Below are positions 17,801 through 26,333 of a stretch of 64,000 bases of DNA, piece by piece. Under the pieces are notes generated by a model that was not told the DNA's origin, ran no database searches, and was given only the letters and a program-made list of their open reading frames with translations. Numbering within the stretch: the stretch's first letter is position 1; every line of letters starts with the position of its first letter. The DNA comes from Pseudomonas benzenivorans (GTDB taxonomy: Bacteria; Pseudomonadota; Gammaproteobacteria; Pseudomonadales; Pseudomonadaceae), in contig NZ_CP073346.1 of assembly GCF_024397895.1 (NCBI RefSeq), forward strand, positions 124,001 through 188,000, given 5' to 3'. The translations under genes and the position numbers were made by a program.

Positions 17801-18735
17801 AGGTCCTCGGCCCCAGAGACCGCCTCGATGACGTCGAGGGAGATGTCCAGCCGCGCCGCCTCCTCCGCATCGATGTTGAGCCCGATGTCGAGCCGCGCGG
17901 CCTCGAGCGCGAGGGCGTGCATGCGCGGCACCAGCTCATCCATGACCCGCTGCTCCTGCCACAGCTCGTAACGCGGGTGCAGCGCCGACAGCTTGACCGA
18001 AATACCCGGCCCTTCGTAGATGCCCTTGCCGCCCGAGACCCGGCCGATGGCGGCAATCGCGCTGCGGTAGGACTCGAAGAAACGGTCGGCGTCGGCCATG
18101 GTCCGCGCAGCCTCGCCCAGCATGTCGTAGGAGTAGCGGTAGCCCTTGCGCTCGAATGCCTTGGCGCGCTCGAGCGCCTCGCCGATCGTGCGGCCCATGA
18201 CGAACTGCTTGCCCATGATGCGCATCGCCTGGTTAACGGCCTCGCGGATCATCGGCTCGCCAACCCTGGCGACCAGCCGGCGCAGCACGGCCCCCGCCGT
18301 CTGCCCCTTGACGCCGCGCAGGCCTACGACGCGCCCGGTGAGCATCAAGGCCCAGGTCGAGGCGTTGACGAACACCGAATCGCTTTGCCCGAGGTGGGCG
18401 TCCCAGTTGGCGGCCGACATCTTGTCGCGGATCAGCGCCTCCTGCGTGGCGTCGTCGGGGATGCGCAGCAGCGCCTCGGCAATGCACATCAGCATCACCC
18501 CCTCCTGGGTGGACAGGCCGTACTGATGGAGAAAGGCGTCGATTCCGCCCTTGGAATGGGCGCGCACCCCCTCGACCAGCCAACCCGCAGTGTCCTGGAT
18601 ACGCGCCTGGGCTTCGGACGACAGATCGAGCTGACCGAGCAGCGCCGTCACGCAATCGGTTTCGTCAGCACGGTAGTGGGCGTCGATCTCGCGCCGCAAC
18701 GCATCGGCTTGCAAGGGTGAAGTCTCGGAGCTCAT
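14839..18735 (-). CDS. putA: Bifunctional proline dehydrogenase / P5C dehydrogenase lacking the DNA-binding domain
   Basis: Oxidises proline to glutamate in two steps at the membrane periphery. Proline dehydrogenase domain at about 10-470: PRODH alpha region with QEGVMLMCIAEALLRIPD, the FAD-barrel signature MVRLVKGAYWDAEIKLSQ (349-366) and RRLLENGANSSFVNRI. P5C dehydrogenase domain follows: ISPWNFPLAIFTGQITAAL, Glu in IAETGGLNAM, catalytic Cys in SAGQRCSALRVLF. A C-terminal domain ends in IDTTASGGNASLF, the conserved PutA tail. 1298 residues. The N terminus starts directly in the PRODH alpha domain, so the ribbon-helix-helix that makes E. coli or P. putida PutA an autorepressor is absent. GAGGA precedes the ATG at 18735; putP ends 96 bases upstream. 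Confidence 0.93.
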   Translation of the reverse strand: MSSETSPLQADALRREIDAHYRADETDCVTALLGQLDLSSEAQARIQDTAGWLVEGVRAHSKGGIDAFLHQYGLSTQEGVMLMCIAEALLRIPDDATQEALIRDKMSAANWDAHLGQSDSVFVNASTWALMLTGRVVGLRGVKGQTAGAVLRRLVARVGEPMIREAVNQAMRIMGKQFVMGRTIGEALERAKAFERKGYRYSYDMLGEAARTMADADRFFESYRSAIAAIGRVSGGKGIYEGPGISVKLSALHPRYELWQEQRVMDELVPRMHALALEAARLDIGLNIDAEEAARLDISLDVIEAVSGAEDLKGWDGFGVVVQAYQKRAPFVIDWLADMARRHGRRLMVRLVKGAYWDAEIKLSQELALPGYPVYTRKMNTDVAYLACARKLLANRDVFYPQFATHNAHSIASVLEYAGGEGGFEFQRLHGMGEELYEGVVEDKRIGMPCRIYAPVGGHEDLLAYLVRRLLENGANSSFVNRIQDESLPVEAIIADPVAQVQALSYIPHPHIPQPRDLYGPGRANFAGRDLFDRAALGELARSMAAADQDSWRAGPIIDGQERERDVRDVLSPADRGRIVGQASEATDEDVEQALASAQRHAADWAATPVAERAAALRRLAELMEEEAPQLMAMAVREAGKTLADALAEVREAVDFCRYYAQRAELDFGQPVRLRLPADAGREARLQGGGVFCCISPWNFPLAIFTGQITAALVAGNAVVAKPAEQTPLIAAAGVRLMHRAGIPAGVLHLLPGDGARVGGALVADARVSGVCFTGSTEVAQLINRTLARRDGALCPLIAETGGLNAMIVDSSALPEQVARDVVMSAFQSAGQRCSALRVLFVQEDVADKMLKMICGAMEELNVGDPAQLSTDIGPVIDDEAKGLLDRHIKRMRGEAKLLKQVKPGPSSGKGSFVGPIAFELDSISRLKREVFGPVLHVIRFPGEQIGKVVETINATGYGLTHGIHTRVDETRDLILDQVRAGNAYVNRNQIGAVVGVQPFGGEGLSGTGPKAGGPHYLQRFASEVVDGASLQTAVASGGETPVMAGVSRERLDRALRDARSAAEDWSALAVGERAALLEKAAAAIEASVQALGIHDPDGVQGIGRAAEALRFYAAQAEAELAEPVELPGPTGERNELRSPPRGLVVCLAAAGSGFAALAAQCGAALAAGNTVVLWHEVERVASELQRLLLEAGVPKEALGALATGDDATLKELVEDARVDAVALAGPHTLAKALNRTLAECDGAIRPLIPFALDGHADGAPGCPLAGSPAYLHRFVLERAVSIDTTASGGNASLFTME

Positions 18736-18831
18736 CGTCTCGTCCTCGCCTGGAGTCTGGGGCGGCCAGCGGCGACCGGCCTGCTGGGGCCGGCCATCGG
18801 CAAATGCGCGACCGCCGCGTTACAACCGGTC

Positions 18832-20301
18832 TCACTCGTGAAGGGCTTTCTCGAAAGCCTCGAACTCTTTCTGGATCGCCGCCACCGGCGGCTGGCTCAT
18901 CAGGCTGACCACCACCACCGTGAGCGCACACAGGATGAAACCGGGAAGGATCTCGTACATGTCGAAAATGCCGCCACTCACCTGCTTCCACAGGATCACG
19001 GTAACCGCGCCGACAACCATGCCGGCGATGGCGCCGTTGCGGGTCATGCGCTTCCAGAACAGCGACAGGATCAGCACCGGCCCGAACGCCGCGCCGAATC
19101 CCCCCCAGGCATAGGAGACCAGCCCGAGTACCGTACTGTCGGGATCGCGCGCCATGAGCACGGCGATCAGCGCGATCAGGATCACCGTGCTGCGGCCGAT
19201 CCACACCAGCTCGCCCTGGCCGGCGTTCGGCCGGATCATGGCCTTGTAGAAGTCCTCGGTGAGTGCACTTGAGGACACCAACAGCTGCGAGTCGATGGTG
19301 CTCATGATCGCCGACAGGATCGCCGCCAGCAGCACGCCCGCCACCCAGGGGTTGAACAGCAGCTGCGACAAGGTGATGAACACCGTTTCCGGGTTCGCCA
19401 ACGGCTTGTCGGCGAAGTAGGCGATGCCGGCGAAGCCCGTGAAGATGGCGCCATAGAGCGCCAGAACCATCCAGGTCATGCCGATCAGCTTGGCCATGGG
19501 CATGTCGCTCGAGCGGCGCAGCCCCATGAAACGCACAACGATATGGGGCTGGCCGAAATAGCCAAGCCCCCAGGCCATCAGGGACACGATGCCGAACAGG
19601 GTCATTTCGTGAAAGATGTCCAGCCGCGCGGGATCGACAGCCGCCACGTTGGCCACCGTGCTGCTCCAGCCGCCGTCGGCAGCGATCACCGCGATCGGCA
19701 CCATGAGCAACGCGGCGAACATCAGCAGGCCCTGCACGAAGTCGGTCCAGCACACCGCCAGAAAGCCGCCGAGAAAGGTGTAGGAAATGATGACGATCGC
19801 CCCGACCCAGAGGGCTGTGCCGTAATCCATGCCGAAACTCTTCTCGAACAGGGTGGCGCCGGCGACCATGCCCGACGAGGTGTAGAAGGTGAAGAACAGC
19901 AGAATCACCAGCGCCGAGATCATCCTCAGTACCTTGCTGCCGTCATGGAAGCGGTTCTCGAGGTAGTCCGGCACGGTGATCGCATCACGCGCGACCTCTG
20001 TGTACACGCGAAGTCGCCGCGCGACGAACTGCCAGTTCAGGTAGGCGCCAATCGTCAGGCCCACGGCAATCCACACCTGATTCATGCCCGCGGCGTAGAG
20101 CGCGCCGGGCAACCCGAGCAGCAGCCAGCCGCTCATGTCGGAGGCGCCGGCACTCAGCGCTGCCACCCCCGGACCGAGGCGGCGTCCGCCGAGTACGTAG
20201 TCGGACAGGTCATCGGTGAGCCGGTAGGCCGCGAAACCGATGACCAGCATGCCGATCAGGTAGATGACGAAAGTAACGAGGGTCGGGGTGCTCATGTTCA
20301 T
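18832..20301 (-). CDS. putP: Sodium/proline symporter
   Basis: Sodium:solute symporter that brings proline into the cell for PutA. 489 residues with about 13 membrane helices. PutP hallmarks: YLIGMLVIGFAAYRLTDDLS and DYVLGGRRLGPGVAALSAGA at the N terminus, then SDMSGWLLLGLPGALYAAGM, GALVWVGAIVI-type helices and TIDSQLLVSSSALTEDFYK (sodium-site helix 8). The ATG at 20301 has GAGGAG 8 bases upstream, and this ribosome site overlaps the stop of the small membrane ORF before it, which suggests translational coupling. Order in the operon: small ORF, putP, putA. Confidence 0.95.
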   Translation of the reverse strand: MNMSTPTLVTFVIYLIGMLVIGFAAYRLTDDLSDYVLGGRRLGPGVAALSAGASDMSGWLLLGLPGALYAAGMNQVWIAVGLTIGAYLNWQFVARRLRVYTEVARDAITVPDYLENRFHDGSKVLRMISALVILLFFTFYTSSGMVAGATLFEKSFGMDYGTALWVGAIVIISYTFLGGFLAVCWTDFVQGLLMFAALLMVPIAVIAADGGWSSTVANVAAVDPARLDIFHEMTLFGIVSLMAWGLGYFGQPHIVVRFMGLRRSSDMPMAKLIGMTWMVLALYGAIFTGFAGIAYFADKPLANPETVFITLSQLLFNPWVAGVLLAAILSAIMSTIDSQLLVSSSALTEDFYKAMIRPNAGQGELVWIGRSTVILIALIAVLMARDPDSTVLGLVSYAWGGFGAAFGPVLILSLFWKRMTRNGAIAGMVVGAVTVILWKQVSGGIFDMYEILPGFILCALTVVVVSLMSQPPVAAIQKEFEAFEKALHE

Positions 20302-20313
20302 GGTTGCCGCTCC

Positions 20314-20412
20314 TCATTTGCCCATTAGGTAAGTAACCAGCGACAACAGCACGACGGTGCTCATCGGCACGATCAACCAGAACCATGTTGCGAAACTGAG
20401 TGCATGTTCCAT
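20314..20412 (-). CDS. 32-residue single-helix membrane miniprotein preceding putP
   Basis: Starts with MEHALSFATWFWLIVPMSTV and ends VTYLMGK. It is one hydrophobic segment of about 22 residues with a charged C-terminal Lys. The ATG at 20412 has GTGAGGA 5-11 bases upstream, and the stop lies inside the putP ribosome site 12 bases before putP, so the gene is placed for co-translation. Several sodium symporters (for example methionine/alanine NSS transporters) have small subunits of this size encoded next to them; by analogy this may be an accessory subunit of PutP. No family assignment can be made from memory, and chance is possible for such a short frame, but the ribosome site and coupling argue for a real gene. 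Confidence 0.6.
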   Translation of the reverse strand: MEHALSFATWFWLIVPMSTVVLLSLVTYLMGK

Positions 20413-20841
20413 GGGAATCCTCACGTTCTTGCTGCACATGGCGACTGCGCCGGTGACTCCAACCGATTCCAGAGTCGCCTCGCAGCCCTTGCGGACCGAC
20501 CGGCACTGCAACACTCAGTCCAGTGCAGATGACCGACGGACCGTCCGACGCCCAAGGCGCACCAGAACAGTGCCTCGACGTTGGCTAGCGTTTTAACTAT
20601 AGGAAAGATTTGCGGCTTACCCCCTGCCCCTGCTTGCAACAGTGAGCAAAGGTGCGGTGCGGGGCACGGCGAGAGTCCTGCCGGAGCGAGGCCCAGGCGC
20701 TGAGCCGAGACGGCTCAGCAGCCCGACTGCTACGGGCCAATCAGGCAGAATTGCGGCCACAAAAAACCGGCCATGGAGGCCGGTGTGGATATCTTTTGCC
20801 GCTTTCGCGGGCGAGCCCTGGACTGATTGGACCCGCGTAAT
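20413..20841. other. Gene-poor region: put operon leader and former tRNA-Leu downstream DNA
   Basis: 429 bases without a convincing gene. The left part should hold the leftward put promoter; a TATAGT hexamer lies near 20594-20599 on the reverse strand, but no clear -35 was found. The right part is the original chromosomal DNA downstream of tRNA-Leu, with its terminator at 20761-20784. Small frames here lack ribosome sites. Confidence 0.5.
20761..20784 (-). terminator. Original downstream terminator of tRNA-Leu
   Basis: On the reverse strand, ACCGGCC, a short loop and GGCCGGT followed by six T. It lies about 60 bases beyond the tRNA 3'-end copy at 20842-20863, the distance expected of a tRNA terminator before the element inserted. 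Confidence 0.65.
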
Positions 20842-20863
20842 TGGTGCCCGAGCCGGAATCGAA
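20842..20863 (-). repeat. Left attachment-site copy (tRNA-Leu 3' end remnant)
   Basis: Reads TGGTG then CCCGAGCCGGAATCGAA, identical to the 3' end of the intact tRNA-Leu except that one C of a four-C run is missing. The uninterrupted match is 17 bp (20847-20863 against 30623-30639). Confidence 0.85.
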
Positions 20864-20917
20864 TACTGGCCTGCACGCCGCGTGATTGCTCAGATCACTA
20901 CCGAATGGACTGGCTCC

Positions 20918-20940
20918 ATATACCTAAACGTATACCTAAA
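20918..20940. repeat. 23-bp element-end direct repeat, left copy
   Basis: Identical to 30474-30496. Each copy is itself two near-copies of TATACCTAAA separated by CG. Lying 55 bases inside the left att core, it is likely an integrase arm-binding site. Confidence 0.8.
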
Positions 20941-21200
20941 CCTGAAAGTACCCCTCAGTGGCCGCCAGATTCTGGCCGGCATTTTACGTTGTGCGGTTGA
21001 ATCCCTACCGCAGGTCATGATGCCAAGGTGTTGTGGACGCCAAGTCTCGTCGAGGTGTGAATACCTGCAGATCACTACGCGAGGTCGCTGGATGCTGGCG
21101 CTGTCGGGCGTTCCATCGCGCCAACTTGCCGTGATTCGCAGGGCTGCCGTGGGGTTGGGCTGTTGCCATGGGGCGGTGGTTGGCCGCCCCACATAGTGAA
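20941..21200. other. Non-coding left end of the element
   Basis: 260 bases between the end repeat and the restriction enzyme stop. No gene recognised. An 11-base string CAGATCACTAC occurs at 20891-20901 and again at 21069-21079, possibly part of the recombination arm. A GC hairpin without a T tract lies at 21172-21192, just beyond the restriction-modification gene. Confidence 0.45.
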
Positions 21201-24200
21201 TCAGATATCCAGTGCAGGCAGGCTGTTCACGATTTTTTGGGTTTCTAGACTCACGGTAATAACGCGCTGGAACAGCTCCAGCGGATACTTGGGGTTGCCC
21301 ATGGTTTCGACGGCCCAGTCGTTGGCGTCGTTGACGATGCCGCTGGCCTTGTCGGTACGCACAGCTTGGCGCTCCATCACCCAGTCGAGCGCGGCCTTGC
21401 CGTTGACCACGTAATCCCAGGCCGCCTCGGGGATGCCCTTGAGGGTGATGCGGTGGTTGTAGATGACAGTGTTCTTGTCGCCCTTTTTGGCGAACTTCAT
21501 TTTCTCTACCCGGTAGTCTGCGTTGGTCAGCGAGCCCTTGGCCTCGATGGTCAGCGGGTACGGCTCGACGGTTTCATAGTTCAGGTGAAGGTCGGCCAGG
21601 GCGCGGCCAGCTTTGCTGAAAGCCCAGAAGTCGGCGGCCTTCTTCACTGCCGGGATGCGCGGTAGCTCCTTGCTCAGGTTGTCGGCGTAGCGCTCGCGGT
21701 AGTCTGATGAGTGAAAAACGCCATAAATGTAGTAGAAAAGGTCTTCTTTGCTGATCTTCTCCGTTGGATAGGCGGTCTGGAAATGTATAAGACCTTCGTC
21801 TGAGATTGCGTCACGCTTTTTGCGCGGTAACTCTGTTGAGCGGGCAAACAGGTCATCCGCGCTAGCCTTGGTCTCCGCTTCCTCATCATAAAGGTAGAGA
21901 GGGAAGCACTGTGCTCCACCATCGGGCTGATCACAGCCACAGATGTTGGTGATCAGCGCAAAGTGGCCATCGCCTCTCCAATTACCCTTTACCATGATCA
22001 TTAGATTCACTGAGCCTAGCGCTGGGAAGATGCGTGGCATTTGCAGCACCCTCTCGTTGAAGGTGCGATTGAAGTACAGCCATTGCTTGGAAAAAGGTCG
22101 GTAAAGCGCAGTGACAGCGGATGCTGATTCGTACTCGAAGGTTCGATTTCTGGCTAACTCTTGCTTCAGATTGACTGACCAACTTATGTGTTTGGGGTTG
22201 GTATCAATAAAACCCTCAACCAACGACTCGCGCGCTTTCTTATCCAGCATTGAGTACGTGCGATTGAAGCGCATAACTTCCTCGTTATAGAAGTCAATCA
22301 TCTGCTCCATATTGCCCCGAAGCTTGTCTTGGCTGCTGTTGAATGCCCAAGCATCGCGGTTTGTCATTACACCCCGTGAGAAATTATCAAACAGCTGACC
22401 CCCATTCCCCTTCTTATCGCCCAGAACAATAAAATCGCTAAAGTCGTCGCTACGTTGGCGCAGCCAGTCACCATGGGCGTCAGGGGTTATACTCGACCAG
22501 TCAGCAATGCCAGCTACGCTGCCGTAGCCGGCAATCCTTTCCAGCTTATCTTCGCGACTGAGATAGTCGCCAATGTCATGGAAATAGATCTGGCCGCGGG
22601 CTGGTGCGCTGGGATTCTTAACCAGTAACGAGATGGCGATGGGGGCGCGACTACCGCTGCCGAAAACCTTGCCTCCTTCTTTACGCGAGGTTTCACCACT
22701 GGTGCGCTGATTGCCGCGCAGATGGAACACGTAAAGGCTGGAGAACTCGTCAACCAGACACTTGCGGAGACCGTCTGCGGTGTTGGCCTCAACAAAACCC
22801 GCATTAGTTACAAAACCGATGATGCCGGCATCACCAATGCGGTCGCTAGCCCAGCGAATGGCGCGGATATAGCTGTCATAAAGGGCGTTTTTAAGCGTGG
22901 CTTTTGAGCCCGCCGCATAGGTAGTGCGAATGCGCTCATCAAGCGTTGGGTACTGGATATTGGCATTGTTATCGTTGGCGCTTGTCTGCCCTGCTGAATA
23001 CGGCGGGTTGCCCACAATTACCCGAATATCCAACGCCTTCTGCCGCTTGCGCCGGGCACTGTTGTCCACTAACAACTCATCGACTAGATCGTCCTTCTCA
23101 TACATCTGAAAAGTGTCGGTCAGACAGATGCCTTCAAACGGGGTGTACTCGTCGAAGACTTCACCGTGATAGGCCGCTTCGATATTGATGGCGGCAATGT
23201 AGTAGGCGAGCAGTACCAGCTCGTTGGCGTGGATTTCATGCTTGTACTTGTGCGGTAGCTCTTCCGGTTTGATCAGGCCCGACTGGATCAGGCGGGTGAT
23301 AAAGGTGCCGGTACCGGTGAAGGGGTCGATGATGTGAACGCCCTTGCTGCCCAGGGTCTGGCCGAACTCCTGTTGCAGCAGGTGGTTGACGCTGTGGAGG
23401 ATGAAGTCGACCACTTCGACCGGGGTGTAAACGATGCCAAGACGCTCCGTCATCTTTGGGAAGGCGTTGCGGAAGAATTTGTCGTACAGCTCGACGATGA
23501 TCTTCTGCTTGCCTTGGGCATTGTCGATACCGGCGGCACGCTGACGCACGCTGGAGTAGAACTTCTCCAGGGTGTCGGCTTCCTTGGCCAAGTGATGCTC
23601 GTGGAGCGCGTCCAGCACACCTTGCATGGCCTTGGACATGGGGTTGTGGCTGGCAAAGCTGTACTCGTCGAACAGCGCATCGAATACCGGTTTGGTTACC
23701 AGGTGCTGAGCTAGCATTTCGACAATCTCACCATCGCTGATGCTGTCGTTGAGGTCGTCACGCAGCTCGGCGGCAAAGGCGTTGAAAGCGGCCTTCTCGT
23801 GGGTGTTGGTCGGGTTCTCCAGAATGCCCTGGATGCGGTCGATATGGGTGCGGGCGATTTTGGCGATGTCGTTGGCCCAGTCTTCCCAATGGTGGCGGTT
23901 GCCGCACTTCTCGACGATCTTGGCGTAGATGGCCTTCTCGATTTCGCCGACCTCGTAGGTCAGTTCGGCCTGCTGAGTCATCTGCCCGGGAGCATCATGG
24001 TTCTTGCTACCGATGCCGTACTGGCCTTTACCGGCCTTGCCATTGCTCGTGCCGGTGGCTTTCTTCGCCCTCTTCTCGGCCTTGTCGGTGATGGCGATGA
24101 CTTCCATCTTGCGCGGATCGGAGCCGATCAGGTCGAGCTTGTTGACCATGGCGTCGAAGCTGTCGTCGTGCGAACGCAGCGCCTGGAGTACCTGCCAGAC

Positions 24201-26081
24201 CACCTTGTAGGTCTGGTTGTCATTGAGCGCTTCGTGAGGCTCCATGCCGGCAGGAATGACCACCGGCAACACGACATAGCCGCGCTTCTTGCCTGGTGCG
24301 TTGCGCATCACGCGGCCAACGGACTGCACAACATCTACCTGGGAGTTACGCGGGGTGAGGAAGAGCACGGCGTCCAACGCCGGCACGTCTACACCCTCGG
24401 ACAGGCAGCGTACGTTGCTGAGGATGCGGCAAGTGTTGGCCGGAGGAGCTTGCTTCAGCCAGTTGAGCTTGGCTTCCTTGGCACTGGCATTCATGCCGCC
24501 ATCCACGTGCTCGGCCTCGCAGATTAGTCGCGAGGCTTCGTCGATCTCTTCGGATTTCTGGTAGGCCTCGACCACCGCCTGGAACATGCTGGCGATGTTG
24601 ATCGAGCTGACCTTGTGCTTGGTGCCCTTGTAGTTGGGCGAGATGACCTGGCAGAAAGCCACAGCACGCTTCATTGGCTCGTCATCACCTATAAGCTGCT
24701 CGTGAAGGCCCTGCTTGGCCAACGCCTTCCAGCAACCGACGATCTTGGCCGCATCATCCACTTTGAGCTGGTTGTTCTCGTCTTTCAGCATGTCCTGAAG
24801 ACGGCGGCTGATGGTGCTCTCCTCGACGGTGAGTACCAGCACCTTGTAATCGGTGAGCAAGCCGCGCTGGACGGCCTCGGAGAAGTTGATGACGAACATC
24901 TCTTTGCCGTACAGCGACTCGTCATCCATCGAGCAAAGAGTGACTTCGCCGGACTCAGCTTTGATCTTGGCGTTGTCACCGTAGATGCGTGGCGTGGCGG
25001 TCATGTATAGACGCTTGGCCGCGCGGATGTAGTCGGCATCATGAACGCGCACGAAGTTGCTTTCGTCATCGTCGCCAAAGGTAGCGCCGGTAGTGCGGTG
25101 CGCTTCGTCGCAGATCACCAGATCGAAAGCGGGCAGGCCATAATCTGCCTGGGCACGGCTGATCACGTCGATGGAGTGATAGGTGGAGAACACCACACTC
25201 ATGTGGTCGGCATCGTGGCGCTTGAGCATTTCCGCTGCGAGGCGATCCGCTTTGGTGGTGGCCGGGTAGCGCAGCTCATGAGTGAACACCTGAACCGCGT
25301 CATCCTCTGCTTTGCGCTTCTTGCCTACGTCGCTGTCGGAGCAGACGGCAAAGCTGTGGAGCGGGGTGGCACTTTCCTGAGTCCACTCGGTGAGGGTCTG
25401 CGACAGCAGCGAGAGACTGGGCACCAGGAACAGCACTCGCTTGCCCTTGCCGGCCTGCTGCTCGGCGATCTTCAGGCTGGTGAAGGTCTTGCCGGTGCCA
25501 CAAGCCATGATCAGCTTGCCACGCTCGGCATCCTTCAAGCCGGCAGCCACGGCGTTTAGTGCTGTCTGTTGGTGATCGCGCAGCTGCTTGCGCGCCTTGA
25601 GCACCACCGCCTGGTTGGGCTGGTACTTGGCCCAGTCGATCTGGCTGTCTTCCAGGGCTTGCAGGTCGATCTTGCTGACCGGGGGCTGCTGGCCCTGCAA
25701 GGCGCCCTCGGCGTGCTCGCTCCAGTTATTGGTGGTGGTAACGATGATGCGGTGCGAGAACGGCGCCTTGCCCGAGGCTGTGAAGAAGCTGTCGATGTCC
25801 TTCTTCTGGACTTTGTAGTCCTCGGCGAACAGCTTGCACTGGATCGCGTGGTACTCACCGGTGCCCTGGGTACGCGCTACCAGATCGATGCCGGTGTCGC
25901 GACCGTCCAGCCCTTGCTCCTTGGCCCAATCGGCGTACATCCAAACCTTGTCGTAGAGGTCGCGGTAGGTGGCCTCGTTACGCAGGTAGGTGCAGATCAG
26001 CTCCTCGAAATAGGTGCCTTTTTCGCGTTCGGTGACAGAGGCACTACGGTAGGTGTTGAGCAGAGCAGACAGGGTGGGCAT
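21201..26081 (-). CDS. Single-polypeptide type ISP-like restriction-modification enzyme
   Basis: A 1626-residue fusion resembling the LlaGI/LlaBIII family, which cuts DNA after ATP-driven translocation and methylates one strand of an asymmetric site. Domains in order: Mrr-like nuclease (Glu27, Asp66 in DTGIDLVA, Q81-C-K83); SF2 helicase with Walker A ACGTGKT (193-199), DEAH (325-328), YMTATPR (359-365) and QSVGRVMR (586-593); coupler around 700-870; gamma N6-adenine methylase with YTPVEVVDFIL (885-895), SAM motif DPFTGTGTF (919-927) and catalytic NPPY (1025-1028); C-terminal target-recognition region. All catalytic motifs are intact. The ATG at 26081 follows AAGGATT; 61 extra in-frame codons upstream were rejected. 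Likely phage defence cargo of the element. Confidence 0.9.
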   Translation of the reverse strand: MPTLSALLNTYRSASVTEREKGTYFEELICTYLRNEATYRDLYDKVWMYADWAKEQGLDGRDTGIDLVARTQGTGEYHAIQCKLFAEDYKVQKKDIDSFFTASGKAPFSHRIIVTTTNNWSEHAEGALQGQQPPVSKIDLQALEDSQIDWAKYQPNQAVVLKARKQLRDHQQTALNAVAAGLKDAERGKLIMACGTGKTFTSLKIAEQQAGKGKRVLFLVPSLSLLSQTLTEWTQESATPLHSFAVCSDSDVGKKRKAEDDAVQVFTHELRYPATTKADRLAAEMLKRHDADHMSVVFSTYHSIDVISRAQADYGLPAFDLVICDEAHRTTGATFGDDDESNFVRVHDADYIRAAKRLYMTATPRIYGDNAKIKAESGEVTLCSMDDESLYGKEMFVINFSEAVQRGLLTDYKVLVLTVEESTISRRLQDMLKDENNQLKVDDAAKIVGCWKALAKQGLHEQLIGDDEPMKRAVAFCQVISPNYKGTKHKVSSINIASMFQAVVEAYQKSEEIDEASRLICEAEHVDGGMNASAKEAKLNWLKQAPPANTCRILSNVRCLSEGVDVPALDAVLFLTPRNSQVDVVQSVGRVMRNAPGKKRGYVVLPVVIPAGMEPHEALNDNQTYKVVWQVLQALRSHDDSFDAMVNKLDLIGSDPRKMEVIAITDKAEKRAKKATGTSNGKAGKGQYGIGSKNHDAPGQMTQQAELTYEVGEIEKAIYAKIVEKCGNRHHWEDWANDIAKIARTHIDRIQGILENPTNTHEKAAFNAFAAELRDDLNDSISDGEIVEMLAQHLVTKPVFDALFDEYSFASHNPMSKAMQGVLDALHEHHLAKEADTLEKFYSSVRQRAAGIDNAQGKQKIIVELYDKFFRNAFPKMTERLGIVYTPVEVVDFILHSVNHLLQQEFGQTLGSKGVHIIDPFTGTGTFITRLIQSGLIKPEELPHKYKHEIHANELVLLAYYIAAINIEAAYHGEVFDEYTPFEGICLTDTFQMYEKDDLVDELLVDNSARRKRQKALDIRVIVGNPPYSAGQTSANDNNANIQYPTLDERIRTTYAAGSKATLKNALYDSYIRAIRWASDRIGDAGIIGFVTNAGFVEANTADGLRKCLVDEFSSLYVFHLRGNQRTSGETSRKEGGKVFGSGSRAPIAISLLVKNPSAPARGQIYFHDIGDYLSREDKLERIAGYGSVAGIADWSSITPDAHGDWLRQRSDDFSDFIVLGDKKGNGGQLFDNFSRGVMTNRDAWAFNSSQDKLRGNMEQMIDFYNEEVMRFNRTYSMLDKKARESLVEGFIDTNPKHISWSVNLKQELARNRTFEYESASAVTALYRPFSKQWLYFNRTFNERVLQMPRIFPALGSVNLMIMVKGNWRGDGHFALITNICGCDQPDGGAQCFPLYLYDEEAETKASADDLFARSTELPRKKRDAISDEGLIHFQTAYPTEKISKEDLFYYIYGVFHSSDYRERYADNLSKELPRIPAVKKAADFWAFSKAGRALADLHLNYETVEPYPLTIEAKGSLTNADYRVEKMKFAKKGDKNTVIYNHRITLKGIPEAAWDYVVNGKAALDWVMERQAVRTDKASGIVNDANDWAVETMGNPKYPLELFQRVITVSLETQKIVNSLPALDI

Positions 26082-26333
26082 TGGGTAATCCTTGGCATGG
26101 GGTACGGCGCACGCGTTACCGCCACTTCCATCTGGCACAGTGGCCGGGGGCAACGGTCGGCAATTATGCCGACTGGGCGGCACCGGGGGAATGCGCAAGG
26201 GAGGTGTCTGTCTGCCGGTATGGCCCGCACCTTGGTGGGGCTGCCGCTTGGTGGTCTTGGGCAACTAGGAGGGTCGGGTTGTCAAGGGGGCTGGGACTTC
26301 CATATAGGTCGGGATGTGGAGCTACTTCAGTAC

